Shown: one piece after another, positions 25,954 through 35,522 of the stretch
How the letters are laid out: each line of letters starts with the position of its first letter
Position numbering within the stretch: position 1 is the stretch's first letter
Assembly (NCBI GenBank): GCA_023665605.1
Contig: JAMPDP010000001.1
Coordinates: 1,458,786-1,495,601 of the forward strand
DNA length: 36,816 nucleotides
Origin: Candidatus Amulumruptor caecigallinarius
Lineage (GTDB): Bacteria; Bacteroidota; Bacteroidia; Bacteroidales; Muribaculaceae
Direction of reading: 5' to 3'
Program-made: the position numbers and the translations under genes
The notes under the pieces: generated by a model
The model's input: the letters and a program-made list of their open reading frames with translations, nothing else
Told to the model about the DNA's origin: nothing
Database searches by the model: none

Positions 25954-26008
25954 GTGCCTGTTAAGATCTTGTAATAGCTGCACAAACATATTGACTAATA
26001 GCTGTGGA

Positions 26009-26041
26009 GAGGTCGCCTATTGAGGGTGGCCTCCCTTTTTT
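26009..26041 (+). terminator. intrinsic terminator after the M56 gene
   Basis: GAGGTCGCC (26009-26017) pairs with GGTGGCCTC (26025-26033) through seven Watson-Crick and two G-T pairs, followed by CCTTTTTT. Confidence 0.7.
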
Positions 26042-26053
26042 GGGAAAAATGCT

Positions 26054-26061
26054 TAACTTTG
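26054..26061 (+). promoter_or_regulatory. -7 box (TAACTTTG) of the hisS operon
   Basis: A perfect TAnnTTTG match 30 bases before the hisS ATG and 13 bases after the preceding terminator. Confidence 0.6.
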
Positions 26062-26090
26062 TGTGTTTAGAAAGTAACTGTTATAGAATC

Positions 26091-27452
26091 ATGGCTCAGA
26101 AACCGTCAATACCGAAGGGTACCCGCGACTTCTCCACCGGCGAGATGGCTCGCCGAAACTACATATTTGACACCATCCGTGAGGTGATGCGCCTCTACGG
26201 CTACGCACCCATAGAGACCCCCGCGATGGAGAATCTCTCCACGCTGATGGGCAAATATGGAGCCGAGGGCGACAAGCTGCTTTTCAAGATACTTAACTCC
26301 GGCGACTTCCTGCGCGGAGCCGACCTGAAGTTGGCCGAGGAGGGAGACTATGTGCACCTTACGCCGCAGATCAGCGAGAAGGGTTTGCGCTATGACCTGA
26401 CGGTGCCGTTCGCCCGCTACGTGGTGCAGCACCGATCCGAGCTGACCTTCCCGTTCAAGCGGAGCCAGATACAGCCGGTGTGGCGTGCCGACCGACCGCA
26501 GAAAGGGCGTTACCGCGAGTTTTATCAGTGTGATGCCGACGTTGTGGGGAGTGACTCGCTGCTCAACGAGGTGGAGCTGCTGAGCATGATTGACGAGGTG
26601 TTCCGCCGTCTGAAGGTGCGTGTCACTATCAAGGTGAACAACCGCAAGGTGCTTGCCGGCATCGCCGAGCTCCTTGATGCCGCCGACAAGATCACCGACA
26701 TCACGGTGGCCATAGACAAAATCGACAAGATCGGGATTGACAATGTGGAGGCAGAGCTGCGCGAGCGTGGCTTGAGCGACGAGGCCATCACACGTCTGCG
26801 CCCCATCCTGATGCTGGATGGTACTGTAGATGAGCGTCTTGACAAGCTCGCCACACTGCTTGCCGCGAGCGAAACGGGCATGAAGGGTGTGGAAGAGCTG
26901 CGCACGGTGATAACCGGAGTGCGCGGCGTGGGCCTTGAGGCAGAGCTTGACCTTGATGTGAGTCTGGCCCGAGGACTGAACTATTACACCGGCACCATCA
27001 TCGAGGTGAAGGCTCGCGACGTGGAGATAGGGTCCATCACCGGCGGCGGCCGTTATGACAACCTCACAGGCATCTTCGGACTTCCCGGCGTTAGCGGCGT
27101 GGGTATAAGTTTCGGTGCCGACCGCATCTACGATGTGCTCAACGCTCTTGACCTCTATCCTGCCGAGGCGCGACGCACCACCACCGTGCTGTTCGTGAAT
27201 CTCGGAGATGCCGAGGCCGCGGCATCGCTGCGCATGATTGCCGCCCTTCGCCGTGCCGGAGTATCGGCCGAAATCTATGCCGACGGCGGCAAGATGAAGA
27301 AGCAGCTCGGCTACGCCAACTCGCTGAACATCCCATACGTGGCCATCATCGGTGACGAGGAGCTCAAGCAGGGCAAAGTCACACTTAAAGATATGGTGAG
27401 CGGCACACAGGAGCAGCTCACCGAGGACGAGCTCGTGGCAAAATTCGCCTGA
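26091..27452 (+). CDS. hisS: histidyl-tRNA synthetase
   Basis: 453 residues. Class II aminoacyl-tRNA synthetase that charges tRNA-His. Features: N-terminal [11 protein letters not shown], motif 2 region [19 protein letters not shown] with [13 protein letters not shown], the histidine-binding [14 protein letters not shown], motif 3 [13 protein letters not shown], and a C-terminal anticodon-binding domain (about 355-453). The frame extends upstream to 26004, but MAQKPS at 26091 fits the family and the promoter at 26054-26061. First gene of a five-gene operon; uvrB follows after 31 bases. Confidence 0.97.
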   Translation: MAQKPSIPKGTRDFSTGEMARRNYIFDTIREVMRLYGYAPIETPAMENLSTLMGKYGAEGDKLLFKILNSGDFLRGADLKLAEEGDYVHLTPQISEKGLRYDLTVPFARYVVQHRSELTFPFKRSQIQPVWRADRPQKGRYREFYQCDADVVGSDSLLNEVELLSMIDEVFRRLKVRVTIKVNNRKVLAGIAELLDAADKITDITVAIDKIDKIGIDNVEAELRERGLSDEAITRLRPILMLDGTVDERLDKLATLLAASETGMKGVEELRTVITGVRGVGLEAELDLDVSLARGLNYYTGTIIEVKARDVEIGSITGGGRYDNLTGIFGLPGVSGVGISFGADRIYDVLNALDLYPAEARRTTTVLFVNLGDAEAAASLRMIAALRRAGVSAEIYADGGKMKKQLGYANSLNIPYVAIIGDEELKQGKVTLKDMVSGTQEQLTEDELVAKFA

Positions 27453-27483
27453 GCCGCATTTCCCTCCCTCTCAGACCGGCCAG

Positions 27484-29595
27484 ATGAAATTTCAGCTCGA
27501 ATCGGCATATAAGCCCACCGGCGACCAGCCGCAAGCCATAGAGCAGCTTGCAGCGGGCGTTGATGCGGGCAACCCCGCGCAGGTGCTCTTAGGAGTCACC
27601 GGCTCGGGCAAGACCTTCACGATGGCCAACGTGATAGAGCGTGTGCAGAAGCCTACGCTCATTCTGAGCCACAACAAGACCCTTGCCGCACAGCTTTACA
27701 GCGAGTTCAAGCAGTTCTTTCCGCACAACTCGGTGCAATACTTTGTGAGCTACTATGACTACTATCAGCCCGAGGCTTACATCCCGTCCGTTGACAAGTA
27801 CATTGAGAAGGACCTGATGATCAACGACGAGATAGACAAACTGCGTCTTGCCACGGTGTCGGCACTTCTGTCGGGTAGAAAGGATGTGGTTGTGGTGTCG
27901 TCAGTGTCATGCCTCTATGGCATCGGCAACCCCGAGGATTTCCATCAGAGCGTCATCGAGGTGAAAGTAGGACAGAAGGTGGCCCGAAACGCGTTCCTGC
28001 GCTCGCTGGTCAACTCGTTGTATTCGCGCAACGAGATGGAGCTGGGGCGCGGCAACTTCCGCGTGAAGGGTGACACAGTGGATATACGCCTGGCGTACGA
28101 GGATATTATAATCCGTGTGGTGTTCTGGGGCGACGAGATAGAGTCCATCCAAACCTTTCATCCGGAGGATAACCTGAACCTCGGCCAGCATGACAGCTTC
28201 AAGATATACCCGGCCAACGTGTTTGTTACCTCACCGGCCCGTATGGCCGGAGGGATCGCACAGATAGAACTCGACCTTGGCACACAGGTGGAGGCATTCT
28301 ACAAAGAGGGTCGCGAGCTGGAGGCTCGGCGCCTTCAGGAGCGCGTGACATACGATGTGGAGATGATGCGGGAGGTGGGACACTGCCCGGGCATAGAGAA
28401 TTACAGCCGCTACTTTGACGGTCGCGAGCCGGGGATGCGCCCCTTCTGCCTGATGGACTACTTCCCGAAGGATTTTCTCACCATCATTGACGAGAGCCAT
28501 GTGACCGTGCCGCAGATTCGCGCGATGTATGGCGGCGACCTGTCGCGCAAACTCAATCTGGTGAACTACGGATTTCGTCTGGAAGCGGCACTTGACAACC
28601 GTCCCCTGCGCTTCGAGGAGTATGAGCGGCTCACTCCGAAGACCATCTATGTCTCCGCGACCCCGGCCGACTATGAGCTGGAGCGCAGCGAGGGGGTGAT
28701 AGTGGAGCAGGTGATACGCCCCACGGGTCTGCTTGACCCGGTAATCACCGTGCGCCCATCGGCCAACCAGATTGATGACCTTCTGGAGGAAATCAACCTC
28801 CGCGTGGAGCGCAACGAGCGCGTGCTTGTGACCACCCTCACCAAGCGTATGGCCGAGGAGCTGAATGACTATATGCTCAAGCTCCGTATCAAGGCGGCAT
28901 ACATACACTCCGACGTGCAGACACTGGACCGCATCAAGCTGCTTGACGGACTGCGTGACGGCACATTTGACGTGCTGATAGGCGTCAACCTGCTGCGTGA
29001 AGGCCTTGACCTGCCGGAGGTGTCGCTTGTGGCTATCCTCGATGCTGACAAAGAGGGGTTTCTGCGCAGCCATCGGTCGCTGACACAGACTGTGGGACGC
29101 GCGGCGCGCAACATCAACGGCACCGTCATCATGTACGCCGACAAGATTACTGACTCCATGCAGCAGACCATCGACGAGACCGACCGCCGGCGGTCACTGC
29201 AGCTGGCCTACAACGAGGCTCACGGCATCACGCCGCAGGCCATCATCAAGGAGCGCACGCGCATTGTGGGTCTTGACCTCGATGAGGAGGCCCCCAAGGT
29301 GAACCGCGGTTCGCTCGGCGTGAAGGAGGTGAAGGGGGCCGGGAAGAAAGCCGCCAAGGGAGCCCGGACTGATATGTATCTCACCGAGATGAGCACCAAC
29401 GTGGACATCGCCGCCGACCCGATAATCCCATATATGAACTCTGACGAGCTTCAGCGCGCCATCACGCGCCTCCGCGGACAGATGGTGGAGGCCGCCAAGA
29501 AGATGGAATTTATGGAGGCTGCCCGTATGCGTGATGAGCTGATGAAAATGGAGGAGCTGCTCAAAACCAAGCAGGCTCAGGAGGCCGAGTCATGA
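27484..29595 (+). CDS. uvrB: excinuclease ABC subunit B
   Basis: 703 residues, usual length. UvrB verifies DNA damage and hands it to UvrC in nucleotide excision repair. Visible: QAIEQL near the N-terminus, Walker A GVTGSGKT (37-44), the beta-hairpin YYDYYQPEAYIP that locks onto DNA, IDESHVT, the helicase motifs SATPADYEL and IGVNLLREGLDLPEV, QTVGRAARN, and a C-terminal UVR coiled coil (KKMEFMEAARMRDEL) for UvrC contact. A Lys/Gly/Ala-rich linker precedes that coiled coil. The ATGA overlap with the next gene indicates translational coupling. Confidence 0.98.
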   Translation: MKFQLESAYKPTGDQPQAIEQLAAGVDAGNPAQVLLGVTGSGKTFTMANVIERVQKPTLILSHNKTLAAQLYSEFKQFFPHNSVQYFVSYYDYYQPEAYIPSVDKYIEKDLMINDEIDKLRLATVSALLSGRKDVVVVSSVSCLYGIGNPEDFHQSVIEVKVGQKVARNAFLRSLVNSLYSRNEMELGRGNFRVKGDTVDIRLAYEDIIIRVVFWGDEIESIQTFHPEDNLNLGQHDSFKIYPANVFVTSPARMAGGIAQIELDLGTQVEAFYKEGRELEARRLQERVTYDVEMMREVGHCPGIENYSRYFDGREPGMRPFCLMDYFPKDFLTIIDESHVTVPQIRAMYGGDLSRKLNLVNYGFRLEAALDNRPLRFEEYERLTPKTIYVSATPADYELERSEGVIVEQVIRPTGLLDPVITVRPSANQIDDLLEEINLRVERNERVLVTTLTKRMAEELNDYMLKLRIKAAYIHSDVQTLDRIKLLDGLRDGTFDVLIGVNLLREGLDLPEVSLVAILDADKEGFLRSHRSLTQTVGRAARNINGTVIMYADKITDSMQQTIDETDRRRSLQLAYNEAHGITPQAIIKERTRIVGLDLDEEAPKVNRGSLGVKEVKGAGKKAAKGARTDMYLTEMSTNVDIAADPIIPYMNSDELQRAITRLRGQMVEAAKKMEFMEAARMRDELMKMEELLKTKQAQEAES

Positions 29596-31505
29596 ACCCC
29601 GTCAACCAACTGTGGCTACCCACTACTGCCAAAGAAGTGCAGTCTTTAGGGTGGGATCGGCCTGACGTGATACTCTTCTCGGGCGATGCCTATGTTGACC
29701 ATCCGGCATTCGGTGCGGCGGTGATAGGCCGCGTGCTTCAAGCAGAGGGTTTCAAAGTGGCCATAGTGCCTCAGCCCAACTGGCAGGATGACCTGCGCGA
29801 CTTTCGCAAGCTGGGGGCTCCGCGACTGTTCTTCGGCGTATCGCCCGGGGCGATGGATTCGATGGTGAACCACTACACCGCCGCGCGGCGGCTTCGGCAT
29901 GATGACGCCTACACCCCCGGCGGACGTCACGGAGCGCGTCCCGACTATCCCTCGGTGGTGTACACCGAAATACTCAAGCGACTGTGGCCCGATGTGCCGG
30001 TGATACTCGGCGGCATCGAAGGGTCGCTGCGTAGGCTGAGCCACTATGACTACTGGCAAGACCGGCTGCGCCCGTCCATCCTTGCCGACTCCCCGGCGGA
30101 CCTGCTCATCTACGGTATGGGGGAAAAGACCATCACAGAGATAGCGCACCGTCTGGACAGCGGCGAGCGCATCACTGACCTGCATGACCTTCGCCAGACA
30201 GTGCTCTTCGAGCCGCTTGAGGCTATGCCTGCGCCTGATGCCGACAACATCATCCTCCATTCATATGAAGATTGCCAGCGCGCCAAACGTTGCCAGGCTG
30301 AAAACTTCCGCCACATCGAGCAGCAGAGCAACCGTGTTGAGGGTGCAACCCTATGGCAGCGACATGGCGAGAGGGTGGTGCGTGTCAACCCGATGCACCC
30401 ACCCATGACCACCGGCGAGATTGATGCCTCGTTTGACCTGCCCTATACACGCCTTCCTCACCCTCGCTATCGCGGCAAGACCATCCCTGCTTACGAGATG
30501 ATACGCCACTCGGTGAATATGCACCGCGGATGCTTCGGGGGGTGCGCGTTCTGCACCATCTCGGCGCATCAGGGCAAGTTCATAGCCTCGCGCTCCAAGG
30601 AGTCGATACTGCGAGAGGCCGAGCAAATCACGCGTATGGCTGACTTCAAGGGGTATATCAGTGACCTCGGGGGGCCTTCGGCCAATATGTATGCGATGGG
30701 AGGGAAGGATAAACGCGTGTGCGCCAAGTGTCTGCGCCCTTCTTGCCTGCACCCCAAGCAATGCCCCAACCTCAACAATGACCACCGGCCACTACTGGAT
30801 GTCTACAAGTCTGTGGACGCACTGCCGGGTGTGAAGAAGAGCTTTGTGGGCAGCGGTGTGCGTTACGATCTGTCCATGCACACTTCCGGCGATGCCAAGG
30901 TGGATGCCGCCAACCGGCAGTATAATGAGGAGCTGATAGCCAGACATGTATCAGGCCGGCTCAAGGTAGCCCCGGAACACACCGAACCGGGGGTGCTTGC
31001 GCTGATGCGCAAGCCTGACTTCAAGTTGTTCCATGAGTTCAAGGCTGTCTTTGACCGCGTGAACACGCGTGAGGGGTTGAGGCAGCAGCTGATCCCATAC
31101 TTCATCTCCTCACATCCAGGATGTACCGAGACAGACATGGCACAGTTGGCATGCAAAACCCGGGAGCTCAATTTTCACCTGGAGCAAGTGCAGGACTTCA
31201 CCCCAACGCCGATGACCCTCGCCACGGAAATCTATTACACCGGGCTCCACCCGTACACCCTCGAACCGGTACCCGTGGCCCGCACGCCGCGTGACAAGGA
31301 GGCGCAGCGGCAGTACTTCTTCTGGTATGACCCGGCTCGGCGCGGCTCCATAATAGCGTCGCTCAAACGGCTTCACCGTGAAGACCTTATAGGGCGACTC
31401 TTCCCGGCGTATCGTCCTCAGCACGGATATGAGCATGGAGAGGGGAGGGGTACTGCGCAGCGCGGGCAGCAGAGTAACCGAAACCGGCGGGAACGCAAAC
31501 GATGA
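29592..31505 (+). CDS. YgiQ-family radical SAM protein
   Basis: 637 residues. An N-terminal domain (FSGDAYVDHPAFGAAVIGRVL) is followed by a radical-SAM core with the 4Fe-4S motif C314-x3-C318-x2-C321 (RGCFGGCAFC). A Cys-rich stretch (about 376-396; CAKCLRPSCLHPKQC) may bind another metal or cluster. Further features are VAPEHTEPGVL, PYFISSHPGC and VQDFTPTPMT. The family (UPF0313/YgiQ) has no firmly established reaction. The C-terminus is basic and low in complexity. It overlaps uvrB and trmN6 by 4 bases each. Confidence 0.92.
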   Translation: MNPVNQLWLPTTAKEVQSLGWDRPDVILFSGDAYVDHPAFGAAVIGRVLQAEGFKVAIVPQPNWQDDLRDFRKLGAPRLFFGVSPGAMDSMVNHYTAARRLRHDDAYTPGGRHGARPDYPSVVYTEILKRLWPDVPVILGGIEGSLRRLSHYDYWQDRLRPSILADSPADLLIYGMGEKTITEIAHRLDSGERITDLHDLRQTVLFEPLEAMPAPDADNIILHSYEDCQRAKRCQAENFRHIEQQSNRVEGATLWQRHGERVVRVNPMHPPMTTGEIDASFDLPYTRLPHPRYRGKTIPAYEMIRHSVNMHRGCFGGCAFCTISAHQGKFIASRSKESILREAEQITRMADFKGYISDLGGPSANMYAMGGKDKRVCAKCLRPSCLHPKQCPNLNNDHRPLLDVYKSVDALPGVKKSFVGSGVRYDLSMHTSGDAKVDAANRQYNEELIARHVSGRLKVAPEHTEPGVLALMRKPDFKLFHEFKAVFDRVNTREGLRQQLIPYFISSHPGCTETDMAQLACKTRELNFHLEQVQDFTPTPMTLATEIYYTGLHPYTLEPVPVARTPRDKEAQRQYFFWYDPARRGSIIASLKRLHREDLIGRLFPAYRPQHGYEHGEGRGTAQRGQQSNRNRRERKR

Positions 31506-32215
31506 AAGAGCGCGAGTTTCGGTTCAAGCAATTCAGCATAGCGCACTCGTCAGCGGCCATGAAGGTGGGCACTGACGCCGTGCTCCTCGGTGCGTGGGCG
31601 CAGGTAGACAGCAACGTCCACCGCATAGCCGATATAGGCGCGGGGTGTGGAGTGATAGCCTTGATGCTCGCGCAACGCGCTCCGCAGACATTGGTTGAAG
31701 CAGTGGAGATAGACCCGCGGGCAGCCGCCGAAGCCGAGTCCAACGTGAGCATATCCTCATGGAGCGAGCGCGTCAGTGTGACATGCGCGGATTTTGCCGA
31801 GTGGCAACCGCCGGCTCCCGTTGACCTGATAGTCAGCAATCCACCTTATTTCACCGAAACTCTTCAGGCGCCTGATGGCCGTCGAGCTTTGGCGCGCCAT
31901 GCAGCTACTCTGTCGCCCGAAATACTTATAGGGCGCGCCCGCGAGCTGCTTGCTCCGGGGGGATGCCTCTGCATGATTACCCCTGTTCGCAATGCCGATG
32001 CACTGGAATTTGCAGCTGCCAGTGGGCGCCTCAACATTGAGCGGCTTACAAGAGTATGCACCGTGAATGGTAAGCCTCCTTCACGACTGCTGTGGCAGTT
32101 ACGCGCCGGTGACTGTCCCGTGCAAACTGATACACTCACACTCCGTCACGCTGACGGCACGTACACCGACACCTACCTTACCCTCGTCAAAGACTTTTAC
32201 TTATGGCTACATTGA
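31502..32215 (+). CDS. trmN6: tRNA1(Val) A37 N6-methyltransferase (TrmN6/YfiC)
   Basis: 237 residues. Class I AdoMet methyltransferase: FRFKQFSIAH and KVGTDAVLLGAW at the N-terminus are typical of YfiC, motif I is IADIGAGCGV (43-51), the acidic motif II is AVEIDP, and the catalytic motif is SNPPYF (112-117). It would methylate A37 of tRNA1(Val) in the cytoplasm. The related HemK/PrmC group shares NPPY but methylates protein and has a different N-terminus. It overlaps its neighbours by 4 and 13 bases. Confidence 0.9.
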   Translation: MKEREFRFKQFSIAHSSAAMKVGTDAVLLGAWAQVDSNVHRIADIGAGCGVIALMLAQRAPQTLVEAVEIDPRAAAEAESNVSISSWSERVSVTCADFAEWQPPAPVDLIVSNPPYFTETLQAPDGRRALARHAATLSPEILIGRARELLAPGGCLCMITPVRNADALEFAAASGRLNIERLTRVCTVNGKPPSRLLWQLRAGDCPVQTDTLTLRHADGTYTDTYLTLVKDFYLWLH

Positions 32216-33114
32216 ACACCCCCGCGCCGGCACCGAGCGTCAGGATGACCTTTGCGCGCAGAATTGTCATGTTTCTGTGCATCTCCACTATCTGTATGCT
32301 CATAACCGGAGTGATAATGGCCGTAGTGACCCGTGCCGGACTGAACGTGAAGTCGCTCCGGATTGCCGCCATTGTGCAGGACCTGATAGTGTTCGTCACA
32401 CCGGCAATACTTTGCGCGGTGATATTCAGTGCCGTACCTGCACGTTATCTCGGCATAGAGCGCGCTCCGCGCCCGCTCACGCTGATACTCGCTATTGTAG
32501 CAATGATATGCTCGGTGCCTCTGATGAACTGTATCATAGCATGGAACGAGGGCCTTCACCTCCCGGCGGCATTCGCATCTGTTGAGGAGTGGATGAAGCT
32601 GTCAGAGGAGAGTGCCCGCACCACCATTAATATGCTGACGGGTGGTGGCTCGGTCGGGTCACTGGTGATGTCGCTGCTGATAGTGGGCGTGCTTGCCGGC
32701 TTCAGCGAAGAGCTATTCTTTCGTGGAGGAGTGCAGAGGTTGCTCGTCACTCGGCCTATGAACCCACACGCGGCCATCTGGATAGCCGCGTTTGTGTTCA
32801 GCGCGGTGCACTTGCAGTTCTACGGTTTCTTTCCACGAGTGCTGTTAGGTGCCTTTTTCGGTTACATGCTCTATTGGAGCGGGTCGCTGTGGATACCGGT
32901 GTTGTGTCACATCTATAACAACAGCGTCATCTGCATAGCCACTTGGAGAGCTGTGAGAGAGGGGCATCCTGAGGTAAAAAGCATCGTTGACACCCTTGGT
33001 GCCGACCCTGTGGCACATTGGCCATGGATAGCCGCGAGTACCGTCGCTACCATCGTGACACTATATCTGCTTTGGCGGCTTCGCGTGCCGGAAGAACGAA
33101 AAAGAGACGCGTAA
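32203..33114 (+). CDS. CPBP-family intramembrane glutamic endopeptidase
   Basis: 303 residues with about eight membrane helices. Family motifs: FSEELFFRGGVQR with Glu169-Glu170 and Arg174, FSAVHLQFYGF with His203, and HIYNNS with His236 and Asn240. These form the glutamate-type active site of Rce1/CPBP proteases. Bacterial members process or protect against peptides or serve in envelope biology; the substrate is unknown. Last gene of the hisS operon, starting 13 bases inside trmN6. No terminator follows before the tRNA-Met promoter. Confidence 0.92.
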   Translation: MATLNTPAPAPSVRMTFARRIVMFLCISTICMLITGVIMAVVTRAGLNVKSLRIAAIVQDLIVFVTPAILCAVIFSAVPARYLGIERAPRPLTLILAIVAMICSVPLMNCIIAWNEGLHLPAAFASVEEWMKLSEESARTTINMLTGGGSVGSLVMSLLIVGVLAGFSEELFFRGGVQRLLVTRPMNPHAAIWIAAFVFSAVHLQFYGFFPRVLLGAFFGYMLYWSGSLWIPVLCHIYNNSVICIATWRAVREGHPEVKSIVDTLGADPVAHWPWIAASTVATIVTLYLLWRLRVPEERKRDA

Positions 33115-33150
33115 GGATAGCTGTATTAACACATCTTAACAGATGGTGGA

Positions 33151-33181
33151 TTTGCATTTATCTACAAAATAACTACCTTTG
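33151..33181 (+). promoter_or_regulatory. promoter of tRNA-Met
   Basis: -33 TTTG (33151-33154), 19-base spacer, and -7 TACCTTTG (33174-33181). The tRNA starts 126 bases later. The long leader can form a stem between GGTTTCG (33203-33209) and CGAAACC (33235-33241). Confidence 0.6.
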
Positions 33182-33306
33182 CACCGTGAAACACGAAGCA
33201 AGGGTTTCGGGCGGTTCTCAGGCCGTCAAATTCACGAAACCGGCTTGTGCGGCAGATAGAGAACAGCCTTACGACGCCATATTTGTTTCGATGTTTCCAT
33301 TTTCTT

Positions 33307-33380
33307 GGCGGGATAGCTCAGTTGGTTAGAGCGTCGGATTCATAACCCGGAGGTCCCGAGTTCAATTCTCGGTCCCGCTA
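33307..33380 (+). tRNA. tRNA-Met (CAT anticodon)
   Basis: Acceptor GGCGGGA pairs with TCCCGCT through a terminal G-T. D arm GCTC-AGTTGGTTA-GAGC, anticodon loop TTCATAA (CAT), T arm with GTTCAATTC. CCA is not encoded; CCC follows discriminator A33380. Most likely elongator Met; tRNA-Ile2 (CAT, lysidine) cannot be excluded by eye. Confidence 0.9.
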
Positions 33381-33394
33381 CCCTCATCAACCGG

Positions 33395-33428
33395 GAGGCT
33401 GTGTCAAAATAGGCGCAGCCTCTTTTTT
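33395..33428 (+). terminator. intrinsic terminator after tRNA-Met
   Basis: GAGGCTG (33395-33401) pairs perfectly with CAGCCTC (33416-33422), leading into a run of T residues to 33428. Confidence 0.8.
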
Positions 33429-33817
33429 TGCACCTGAGAGTTGGCTATTGAATGGTGGATTTATCTAAGAACCAAACAGGGCCACCGCATCAAAATGAGG
33501 ATAGAGATATAGCGGTGTCACAGCCCATCTGATTGTGGCACCGCTACGCGGCTCCGTCCGGAGAGACGTACATCATACGAAGCGAGGTTGCGGCAGAACC
33601 TAATGATGGTGGAGGTGATGATGTAAATCAGCGTCCTGCGGACGCTCCTTTTGAGGTTTTGCAACACCCTCTCCGTCCGGGCCTACGTTTTGGCAACAAT
33701 TTGATGCGGTTGCCATGAAGAACAGGAAAGAGTTATTTGGAAAGATAATTTTTAACACTTAATTTTCGCCGATTTGGAAAGTTTTCAGTCTTTACAATAG
33801 AGACCAATGATAAAGAG
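33429..33817. other. non-coding gap before the sigma-factor gene
   Basis: No credible gene. It has a perfect hairpin AGCGTCC-TGC-GGACGCT (33630-33646) and a direct repeat ATTTGGAAAG at 33735-33744 and 33772-33781, 37 bases apart, just before the sigma gene. No TAnnTTTG box is evident, so the sigma operon may use another promoter type, perhaps its own. Confidence 0.4.
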
Positions 33818-34327
33818 GTGAAGAAACAGCTTGACATACATACCCGGCAGATGCTTGGCGAGGTGATTGAGGACAATCTCAATTACCTTGTGCGCTTCGC
33901 TACCTTTCGCACCGGCAACCAGGCGGATGCCGAGGATGTGGTGCATGAGTCAGTCAAGAAGCTTTTGGAGGGAGAAATTTCCAAAGTCAAGCGAGACAGC
34001 CTCAGGATGTATCTATTCCGCATTGTCTATAATCTCTGCAAGGATTATTATCTCAAGGGTCAGAATGTACGTGCGCTCACTGAAATTGATGATGAAATTC
34101 CAGACACATCACATGAAGACGAGCTTGATTTAGAGGAGATAGAGCGCTTGAACAGGCTGCTTGAAAACCTTCCTGGGAGAGAGGCAGAGGTGGTGAGAAT
34201 GAATGTGATTGATGAACTCTCGTTTGTTGAGATCAGTCAGATTCTTTCCACTCCGGCATCCACGGTCAAATCTCGTTTCAAATCGGGTATGGAAAAGTTA
34301 AGAAAGCAATTTTTCGAACATCAATAA
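33818..34327 (+). CDS. ECF-type RNA polymerase sigma factor
   Basis: 169 residues. Region 2 (about 20-90: NYLVRFATFRTGNQADAEDVVHES and MYLFRIVYNLCKDYY, quoted in part) recognises the -10 element and region 4 (about 110-165: LPGREAEVVRMNVIDELSF, ISQILSTPASTVKSR) the -35. There is no 1.1 or 3 region, as expected for the ECF class. The start is GTG 33818, preceded by AAAGAGG; ATG 33851 is an alternative that removes 11 residues. The next gene starts 2 bases after the stop and encodes a membrane protein, the usual layout for sigma and anti-sigma. Confidence 0.88.
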   Translation: MKKQLDIHTRQMLGEVIEDNLNYLVRFATFRTGNQADAEDVVHESVKKLLEGEISKVKRDSLRMYLFRIVYNLCKDYYLKGQNVRALTEIDDEIPDTSHEDELDLEEIERLNRLLENLPGREAEVVRMNVIDELSFVEISQILSTPASTVKSRFKSGMEKLRKQFFEHQ

Positions 34328-34329
34328 TC

Positions 34330-35499
34330 ATGGAAGAATACAAAGACGATTATATAAACATAAGGGATATGCTGAAACCTCGCCGTGACTTTGCGGCATC
34401 TGACGGGTTGCGCCACCGAATAGATTCGACTCTTGAGGCCCATACACGGCAAAGAAAGCCGTATCGGTGGTTGTGGGGAGTCGGCTCGTCGTGCGTGGCA
34501 GCTGCAGTCTTGATTATGATATTTATTCCAACAGGAATATCTGCAAAAGAGATACTGTCGGAGACGCTGAATACGCTCATTAATAACCATGGCATTGAAA
34601 TGACTGTGGAGGTAAGGACACGCCCCATGGAAAATTTCAGGTACATCAATCTATCCGAGAGTTTCGTTCAGCATAAAATTTATGTAGCCAAATCAGACTC
34701 AACCTTTACTTGGCGTATTGACAAGGGGGGGCGTGCCGCAACGGGTAACAGAGAAGTTATATACAATTGGGTTGATCAACTCAATATCGGTTGGCGCACC
34801 TGTAATGCTGAACCCAGGGAACTGCTTGGCGAGATGGCAATATTACTCACCCCCGAAAAGATTATTGAATCTGAATTGCAGAATTGCATCAATAACAATG
34901 ATGCTCATTATGATGTGTATAAAAAGAATGGGGAGATTATTCTCACCATACATTCCAAGCCACAGGGCAATTTCAGCAATCCATATATGCTGAATGCCTC
35001 AATCGCTGAATCAGAAAATATTCGCCGCTATGTGATTGACGCAGATACCAAGCATCTCAAATCGGCAACAGTCAGTGTCATAAATGGTAAAAGAGAAACC
35101 GAAGTTTTGAGAATAACGGATATAATTTATGGGCAGCCACAATCTAATGTGTTGTCTATACCTTCGGATATCAGATTCATAAATGATGCCTCTAATTCGC
35201 TGTCAGGATTTAAGAACCTCACTGCGACTGAGGCTGCATCGGTATTCTTGAATGCTTTGGAATTATGGGACACAAAGATGCTTGAACAGGCAATCGACAC
35301 AGACATTCTCGAGACTTTCTATCGCAAGGAATTTCAAGGCGCGGTATTAGACTCCATCGGTAATGCTTTTACATCAGGTAAAGAGGGTAACACATACGTT
35401 CCATATACATTGATTATGTTGGATGGAACCACAAGAAGCCACAATCTTGTTCTGCAAAAGACTGCCGGCGGAGGTTGGATAGTGGTCGGCGGGTTATAA
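34330..35499 (+). CDS. membrane-anchored probable anti-sigma factor
   Basis: 389 residues. A short cytoplasmic N-terminus (1-45, charged: DDYINIRDMLKPRRDF) could bind the sigma factor. A single membrane helix spans about 46-68 (WLWGVGSSCVAAAVLIMIFI). The rest lies outside the cytoplasm. About 75-290 is beta-rich and resembles LolA/MucB-like lipoprotein-binding folds only in general character. The last 100 residues (ATEAASVFLNALELWD to WIVVGGL) look like a small NTF2-like domain. I assign the anti-sigma role from position and topology; no zinc-binding HxxxCxxC motif or FecR domain is present. Confidence 0.55.
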   Translation: MEEYKDDYINIRDMLKPRRDFAASDGLRHRIDSTLEAHTRQRKPYRWLWGVGSSCVAAAVLIMIFIPTGISAKEILSETLNTLINNHGIEMTVEVRTRPMENFRYINLSESFVQHKIYVAKSDSTFTWRIDKGGRAATGNREVIYNWVDQLNIGWRTCNAEPRELLGEMAILLTPEKIIESELQNCINNNDAHYDVYKKNGEIILTIHSKPQGNFSNPYMLNASIAESENIRRYVIDADTKHLKSATVSVINGKRETEVLRITDIIYGQPQSNVLSIPSDIRFINDASNSLSGFKNLTATEAASVFLNALELWDTKMLEQAIDTDILETFYRKEFQGAVLDSIGNAFTSGKEGNTYVPYTLIMLDGTTRSHNLVLQKTAGGGWIVVGGL

Positions 35500-35522
35500 A
35501 AATCAATAAATAACAAAACGGT

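Noticed and set aside
28231-29073. 280-codon open frame on the minus strand
   Set aside because: It is a shadow of uvrB, whose helicase motifs run through the whole region.
33533-33718. 61-codon frame in the gap before the sigma gene
   Set aside because: It covers a perfect hairpin and has no ribosome-binding or family support.
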